Below are positions 5,768-9,898 of a DNA stretch of 9,898 bases, in pieces. The translations under genes and the position numbers were made by a program. The stretch covers positions 1-9,898 of the forward strand of contig JASDWX010000121.1 of assembly GCA_041890515.1 (NCBI GenBank). The letters run 5' to 3'. Within the stretch, counting starts at the first letter, position 1. Each line of letters starts with the position of its first letter. The DNA is from Colwellia_A sp041890515. Its GTDB lineage: Bacteria > Pseudomonadota > Gammaproteobacteria > Enterobacterales > Alteromonadaceae. The notes below the pieces were generated by a model. The model did not search any database. It saw only the letters and a program-made list of their open reading frames with translations, and was not told the origin of the DNA.

Positions 5768-8685
5768 TGAAATTATTAATATTACATTTCATGTGGATCT
5801 TTTTCATTATCCCAAACATTGTATCCGGTAAACCAATTAAGGCTGATAGCATTTTTGATAATCCCAATAATACCATGGTTAAATTATCACCAAGCGGTAA
5901 GTTTATTTCAATACATTACATTAAAGAAAAGAATCATGATTTAAGGTTACTAAATTCAAAGACGTTTGTTTTAGAATCAACGTTATCTCTTGGCAATGAT
6001 AACGTATTAAATGATTATTATTGGCTTAATGAACAGCAGTTATTTATTAATGTAACTCACAAAGGTCGACGAGTGAATTTTATTGGCAATTTGGTGAATG
6101 GGAAAATAAAACCCAGTATCATCGAAGCTGAAGATTACTTAGTACATTATTTACCTGAAGAACCAGGTAAATTAATGTTCGCTAAGAAAAAAAACAACAA
6201 AAGTCATCAACTTCTTGTTGTTAGTATAGAGTCATTATTAAGCAATGATTTTGATAATGCTTTTGAAGTAAAACACAATAATAATCGAATAAACCATTAT
6301 TATTTTGATAATAATTCTAAAAGAGTTATTACTAGTGACTATGATAAAAAAAATAAATCCATAGTGATCAGGTTTGTACCGTTGTACGGAGGAAAATGGG
6401 AAACAATAATTTCCTTAAAAAATACTGACTACAATCTTAAGCCTCTCGACTTTATTACTGATGAATCAATTGCTGTTTTAACAAATAAAAATAGCGATAA
6501 AATGGTATTACGATCTTATGATATCAAAGCGAAAAAGCTAGGAAAGGTCATCTACCAACATCCTAAATATGATTTAGTATCTGCAGGCTTTACTTCTGAG
6601 GGCATATTAGATTTTGTTACCTTTAAGCAACATGGTTTAAACCAAAAATTATTTTTCGATAAAGGAAAAGCGCACTATAGAAAACGACTAGCGAAAACTT
6701 TTGTTAACCAAGAAGTATACATTATCGATAGGGTAGTCGAAAAGGAAATTAGCTTGTTGTATGTCAATGGTTCTGACGAACCAGGTCAGTATTACATTTA
6801 TGATAAACAAGCTGACGAAGCGGTCACATTTATTCCTTCATATACAAACTTACTCGAACAAAAGTTTTTTCCTTCCCAGCAACTAACAATAAAAGCTGAC
6901 GACGGCATTGAGTTAGAGGCTTTTTTGACTTTACCTGAGGGTATAGATCACTCTACGTTACTCGTGATGCCTCATGGAGGCCCAATTGATGTTCAAGAAA
7001 GTGATCGCTTTAATAAATATGTGCAATATTATGTCAGCAGAGGATTTACAGTTTTAAGGGTTAATTTTCGTGGGTCAGCAGGTTTTGGAAAAGAGTTTCT
7101 AGAAAAAGGTGTTGGAGAATTTGGTAAAGATATTGAACAAGATATTACTGCTGCTGTAGCTAGAGTAAAACAAAGCCATACATTTAAATATCAATGTGCA
7201 ATGGGATCCAGTTATGGTGGTTACTCATCAACTATGCTTGCCATTAAGCACCCTGAAAAATATGATTGCGTCATTGCGTCATTCGGTGTTTATGATTTAC
7301 CTTTACTATTTAATGCCAGTAACTATCGCTCAGGAAAGGAATATCAAAAATTTATAGAAAAAACCGTGGGAAAATTTGATGAAAGCTTGAGTTTGGTATC
7401 ACCGGTTTATTTAGCAAAAAAATTAAAGGCTCCTATTTTACTGATTGCAGGACGAGATGATGATGTTGCTGATTTTGAGCATACAAATCGCTTTAAATAT
7501 ATATTGAACAAGCTTAATCACCCTACAGAAATAATGTTTTATGAAAAAACAGGACACGGCCATCGTTTCTGGGGTGGAGATATTCATGAAGCAGCTATAA
7601 GCTACGACTTTTTAATGCGTACTTTAAATCTACCTTCCTCCTCACCTAAAGAACTAGATGAAATAAGTAAGCAGGCTATAGCTAATGATTATGCTGTGAT
7701 TGCAGACGGTTACAATTTTAAAGATTATGTTGACGATGATGAGATAAAAGCATTTAAATATTACCAAAAAGCAGCTATTTACAGCCATCCACGTGCAAAT
7801 TTTAATATTGGTAGTCATTACCATACAGGTGATCAAGTAAACATCGACTTAGACAAAGCTGTTGAATATTATCGAAACTCTGCAAAACTTGGTTATGCTG
7901 GAGCTCATGCTCGTATAGGACGTATGTATATGGAAGGGGAGCATTTATCACAAAATTGGCAAACAGCAGTTGATAGCTTGTTAAGCGCAAAAAAACTCAA
8001 AGACAACCCTTTAAATAATATTCGGTTAGCACGATTTTATTGTGTGTCACCTGAAAAATTTCGCAATATAGGCAAGTGTTTAGAATTAATGGATTTAACT
8101 CAATACGAAAGAATTTCAAAAAGAGTACTTAGCAATGCAAAACAACACATACGGGAAGCTCTAGCCTGGATTTTTTCATCGGCCCAGCTAAATAAAGAAG
8201 AGAAAAATAAATTAAAAAAATTTGCAATTGATACATTTGAGTTAACAACTACAGACATTTCGCTTGATGAAATTAGAAGCGGTCAATTTGAATTTATAGA
8301 AAGTGATGTTTTTGGTGAAAATGGGGAATACTCTTTATTACCGAAAAGTGGTGATGTTTTAGCTAGTGATGATGAAGAAGCGCGCTTCGGTTTGATTTTT
8401 AATGTTGATATTCCAGGGATAAATGAATCATACGATAAAGTTGCTTTAACTGCGCAATGGATCAAAACAACAGAAAATGGCAACAAATATTATCCTACTA
8501 ATACAATTTTATACGGTTCACCTATTAATGATTGGGAAGTGTTACGCTCATTTAAAGATATAAAAGAAGAAGCTACTTGGACATTAGTACTTTACGATTT
8601 TGATCAAAATCTACTTCTCAGCCAAAAATTTAAAGTCGCGCCGTCTAGGTCTAAAGACATAGTGAACGTCAACCACAAGCCTTAA
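5767..8685 (+). CDS. Secreted S9 prolyl-oligopeptidase-family protein with Sel1-like repeats and a C-terminal domain
   Basis: This is a 972-residue protein with a signal peptide (hydrophobic 3-20, likely cleavage after VSG). Residues about 25-380 match the beta-propeller half of S9 peptidases (MVKLSPSGKFISI near the start). Residues about 395-622 are the alpha/beta-hydrolase half. They carry PHGGP at 402-406 (oxyanion region), nucleophile Ser482 in GSSYGG, acid Asp564 in GRDDDV and His597 in TGHGH, so the triad is intact. Residues about 655-760 contain Sel1-like helical repeats (AFKYYQKAA, DKAVEYYRNSAKLGYAGAHARIG). About 838-960 is an unrecognised, probably beta-rich domain (FGLIFNVDIPG, WTLVLYDF). 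Usual S9 enzymes end near residue 620-700, so the tail is an added module, perhaps for partner binding. It likely cleaves peptides in the periplasm; the substrate is unknown. It overlaps the upstream lipoprotein gene by one base. No clear terminator follows. Confidence 0.92.
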   Translation: MKLLILHFMWIFFIIPNIVSGKPIKADSIFDNPNNTMVKLSPSGKFISIHYIKEKNHDLRLLNSKTFVLESTLSLGNDNVLNDYYWLNEQQLFINVTHKGRRVNFIGNLVNGKIKPSIIEAEDYLVHYLPEEPGKLMFAKKKNNKSHQLLVVSIESLLSNDFDNAFEVKHNNNRINHYYFDNNSKRVITSDYDKKNKSIVIRFVPLYGGKWETIISLKNTDYNLKPLDFITDESIAVLTNKNSDKMVLRSYDIKAKKLGKVIYQHPKYDLVSAGFTSEGILDFVTFKQHGLNQKLFFDKGKAHYRKRLAKTFVNQEVYIIDRVVEKEISLLYVNGSDEPGQYYIYDKQADEAVTFIPSYTNLLEQKFFPSQQLTIKADDGIELEAFLTLPEGIDHSTLLVMPHGGPIDVQESDRFNKYVQYYVSRGFTVLRVNFRGSAGFGKEFLEKGVGEFGKDIEQDITAAVARVKQSHTFKYQCAMGSSYGGYSSTMLAIKHPEKYDCVIASFGVYDLPLLFNASNYRSGKEYQKFIEKTVGKFDESLSLVSPVYLAKKLKAPILLIAGRDDDVADFEHTNRFKYILNKLNHPTEIMFYEKTGHGHRFWGGDIHEAAISYDFLMRTLNLPSSSPKELDEISKQAIANDYAVIADGYNFKDYVDDDEIKAFKYYQKAAIYSHPRANFNIGSHYHTGDQVNIDLDKAVEYYRNSAKLGYAGAHARIGRMYMEGEHLSQNWQTAVDSLLSAKKLKDNPLNNIRLARFYCVSPEKFRNIGKCLELMDLTQYERISKRVLSNAKQHIREALAWIFSSAQLNKEEKNKLKKFAIDTFELTTTDISLDEIRSGQFEFIESDVFGENGEYSLLPKSGDVLASDDEEARFGLIFNVDIPGINESYDKVALTAQWIKTTENGNKYYPTNTILYGSPINDWEVLRSFKDIKEEATWTLVLYDFDQNLLLSQKFKVAPSRSKDIVNVNHKP

Positions 8686-8760
8686 GCATATAGTTTCTGC
8701 AGTGGTGAGAGGTAGGTATGATTGATATATTGTGCATATGAAAGTGATATCTTAAAAACA

Positions 8761-8836
8761 GGCCATAACCTTAGTATGTTTTATAAAGGGAGCCACTATG
8801 CATTAATTAATACTCTATAAAATAGGCGTTATGCCT
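8761..8836. repeat. Imperfect inverted repeat of about 75 bp
   Basis: GGCCATAAC at 8761-8769 is complementary to GTTATGCC at 8828-8835 apart from one extra C. Inside, TTTTATA on the left (about 8779-8785) faces TATAAAA on the right (about 8816-8822) after an unpaired stretch of about six bases. The right arm also forms a short AGGC/GCCT hairpin (8824-8836). The AAC...GTT ends and the length recall integron attC sites, but the seven-base core consensus is not met. No integrase or cassette array is present. The structure is seen; its role is unknown. Confidence 0.35.
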
Positions 8837-8923
8837 TCATTTTCGGACTAGTTACCGTTAGACAAACAAAGAATAACGTTCGCATACGCATCTAAAGTGA
8901 TCATAATTTGAATGAATTCGAGC

Positions 8924-8958
8924 TATAATTTAGGTCGAGTTTGTTCCATTATTGGAAC
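8924..8958 (+). promoter_or_regulatory. Promoter -10 and operator-like dyad before the PepSY gene
   Basis: A perfect TATAAT lies at 8924-8929 with no good -35 at 16-18 bases, suggesting an activator-dependent promoter. The expected start is near 8936. Just downstream, GTTCCA (8943-8948) and TGGAAC (8953-8958) form a perfect inverted repeat with a TTAT spacer. This could be either a repressor site or a small leader hairpin. Confidence 0.45.
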
Positions 8959-9007
8959 TTTTCATAGGTCCTTAACCAAAAAACTTACTCTTTCATAAGG
9001 TATTAAA

Positions 9008-9370
9008 GTGTTGATAATTCGAAAAAGTATATTAGACTTTTCATTTAAATATATCATTATAGTTTTTCTCTCGCAGAGCCTTGAAATGACGTTATCTTCT
9101 CCAATGCTTGCAGCAGAAATTTCGCAAAATAATAATGCGAACATACAAACTGAAACTAACAACACACTAACAAAAGGCGAACTAAGAGCAATTATTAAAA
9201 AACGTTATAAATCGGCACGAGTCAAAGATGTAGATATTGAGATATATAATGGTCAAAGAGTTTATGATGTTGATTTTATTTTTCAAGGTAAGCCTTATGA
9301 AGCATTTGTGACGCGTAATGGCCATATATTAAAAGTACAAATTGATCCTAATGTTGATGACGGCGATTAA
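9008..9370 (+). CDS. Small exported PepSY-domain protein
   Basis: This 120-residue protein starts at GTG 9008, with AAGG (8997-9000) 7 bases upstream; TTG at 9011 is an alternative. Residues 1-37 form a long signal sequence with hydrophobic core YIIIVFLSQ and a likely cleavage at MLA-AEI, so the mature part is periplasmic. A polar Asn/Thr linker (about 40-53) precedes one PepSY domain (about 54-115). Its typical pattern is visible: LTKGELRAIIKKRYKSARVKD, then an amphipathic strand series with VYDVDFIFQGKPYEAFV and NGHILKV. PepSY domains are found in peptidase propeptides and in small periplasmic proteins that may inhibit or sense proteases or report on the envelope. No two-component system follows here, although such genes often sit beside one. 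The nearest upstream gene encodes a secreted peptidase, but 322 bases separate them. The domain call is good; the role is unknown. Confidence 0.82.
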   Translation: MLIIRKSILDFSFKYIIIVFLSQSLEMTLSSPMLAAEISQNNNANIQTETNNTLTKGELRAIIKKRYKSARVKDVDIEIYNGQRVYDVDFIFQGKPYEAFVTRNGHILKVQIDPNVDDGD

Positions 9371-9388
9371 AGTATGAATAAAAGAATA

Positions 9389-9898
9389 TTAAAAGTGATA
9401 CTTGATTTTTACTACCAGACTCTCTAGGTCGGCATGATTGACAGCACTATTGAGAAATTTACGCCTAGAGCTTGGTAACCCGTCTATTTCCTGTTCACCT
9501 CCACGACTATAGACAAAATATAGTTCTGATAATGGGCCAATTTCATAGCGATAACGAAGTTGTATGGCAAATTCACTTTCAGAAAAACTTTCAGGGTCTT
9601 CTTCATCACTCAGGTAAATTTGATTGTCTGTGGCTACTTCAAAAACCTGATTTGCATTGGCTTCAAGACTGACTGACTCTAACTTCAATCGTAACTCATG
9701 CTTATCTCCAATTCGAACAGATACATTAAAGGCAATGGAAAGCTCGTCCATGGAAAAGTCACCCAGAAGATTTAAATTATCATCATCAAAATCATCCATT
9801 TCATCTTCAAATAAGTCATCATCGTCATCGCCGAGCCAAATTAACCAGTTATCGAATGCTTGATACTCAACTTCCAGTTCCATATTGATCCACTCACC
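9389..9898 (-). CDS. C-terminal part of a DUF5916-like outer-membrane beta-barrel protein (5' end outside window)
   Basis: The minus-strand frame is open from the window edge (GEWINMELEVEY...), so the ATG at 9883 is probably internal and the gene begins to the right. The visible 169 residues alternate polar and hydrophobic residues as membrane beta strands do (HELRLKLESVSLEA, FAIQLRYRYEIGPLSELYFVYSRGG). They end in VVKIKYHF, the terminal aromatic signature recognised by the Bam machinery. The ending LRYRYEIGPLSELYFVYSRGG...LVVKIKYHF closely resembles the end of DUF5916 proteins, large envelope proteins with an N-terminal carbohydrate-binding-like domain and a barrel. Between two strands, residues 24-40 of the visible part contain 13 acidic residues of 17, presumably an outer loop. 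It converges with the PepSY gene, 18 bases away, with no terminator visible between them. The barrel call is strong; the family name is from memory of the motif. Confidence 0.78.
   Translation of the reverse strand, partial: GEWINMELEVEYQAFDNWLIWLGDDDDDLFEDEMDDFDDDNLNLLGDFSMDELSIAFNVSVRIGDKHELRLKLESVSLEANANQVFEVATDNQIYLSDEEDPESFSESEFAIQLRYRYEIGPLSELYFVYSRGGEQEIDGLPSSRRKFLNSAVNHADLESLVVKIKYHF

Larger units (their letters stand above)
8686..9007. other. Intergenic region between the S9 gene and the PepSY gene
   Basis: These 322 bases hold no convincing ORF on either strand and no T-tailed terminator for the S9 gene. They contain an imperfect long palindrome (8761-8836), a TATAAT box (8924-8929) and a perfect 6-bp dyad (8943-8958). 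Confidence 0.7.

Noticed and set aside
8761..8836. Calling the palindrome a true attC site or a terminator
   Set aside because: The core sites do not fit RYYYAAC/GTTRRRY, no integrase or cassettes are in view, and there is no T run after the stem.
9373..9426. Short ORF starting MNKRILKVILDF after the PepSY gene
   Set aside because: It has only 17 codons, overlaps the 3' end of the convergent gene and has no good ribosome-binding site. Its resemblance to a response-regulator start is too slight.

Overview
The window looks like chromosome from an AT-rich marine gammaproteobacterium, most likely order Alteromonadales (Colwellia/Thalassotalea-like). The reasons are the low GC, a perfect FNR/Anr-type box, a GbsR-like regulator next to a short-Q-loop cytochrome bd oxidase, a periplasmic S9 peptidase fused to Sel1 repeats, and a DUF5916-like outer-membrane barrel. 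This placement rests on protein resemblance alone; no search was run. No rRNA, tRNA, transposase or CRISPR array was seen.

Layout, left to right. (1) 1-789: 3' part of an HflX-type ribosome-associated GTPase, closed by a strong intrinsic terminator. (2) 964-4142: a respiratory unit. A perfect FNR box and an overlapping set of CTGAA/TTCAG inverted and direct repeats precede a GbsR/MarR-type regulator. Then come cydA and cydB of a CIO-like (short Q-loop) quinol oxidase, one base apart, and a terminator. The obvious model is an oxygen- or redox-responsive, self-regulating terminal oxidase operon. (3) 4144-4783: a monocistronic membrane-anchored FKBP-type prolyl isomerase with its own promoter candidates and a near-perfect 13-bp terminator. 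(4) 4784-5227: a gene-poor stretch holding what looks like a small membrane-protein gene broken by a +1 shift in an A4 run. (5) 5228-8685: a translationally coupled pair, an outer-membrane-type lipoprotein and a 972-residue secreted S9 prolyl-oligopeptidase-family protein. The latter carries Sel1-like repeats and an unrecognised C-terminal domain. (6) 8686-9007: intergenic DNA with an imperfect palindrome of about 75 bp, a TATAAT box and a perfect GTTCCA/TGGAAC dyad. (7) 9008-9370: a small secreted PepSY-domain protein. (8) 9389-9898, minus strand: the C-terminal end of an outer-membrane beta-barrel protein that runs off the right edge.

Most genes are ordinary housekeeping or envelope functions. 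The parts most worth a second look are the lipoprotein/S9-Sel1 pair, the frameshifted small membrane ORF, the control region ahead of the oxidase operon, and the two structured intergenic elements before the PepSY gene.
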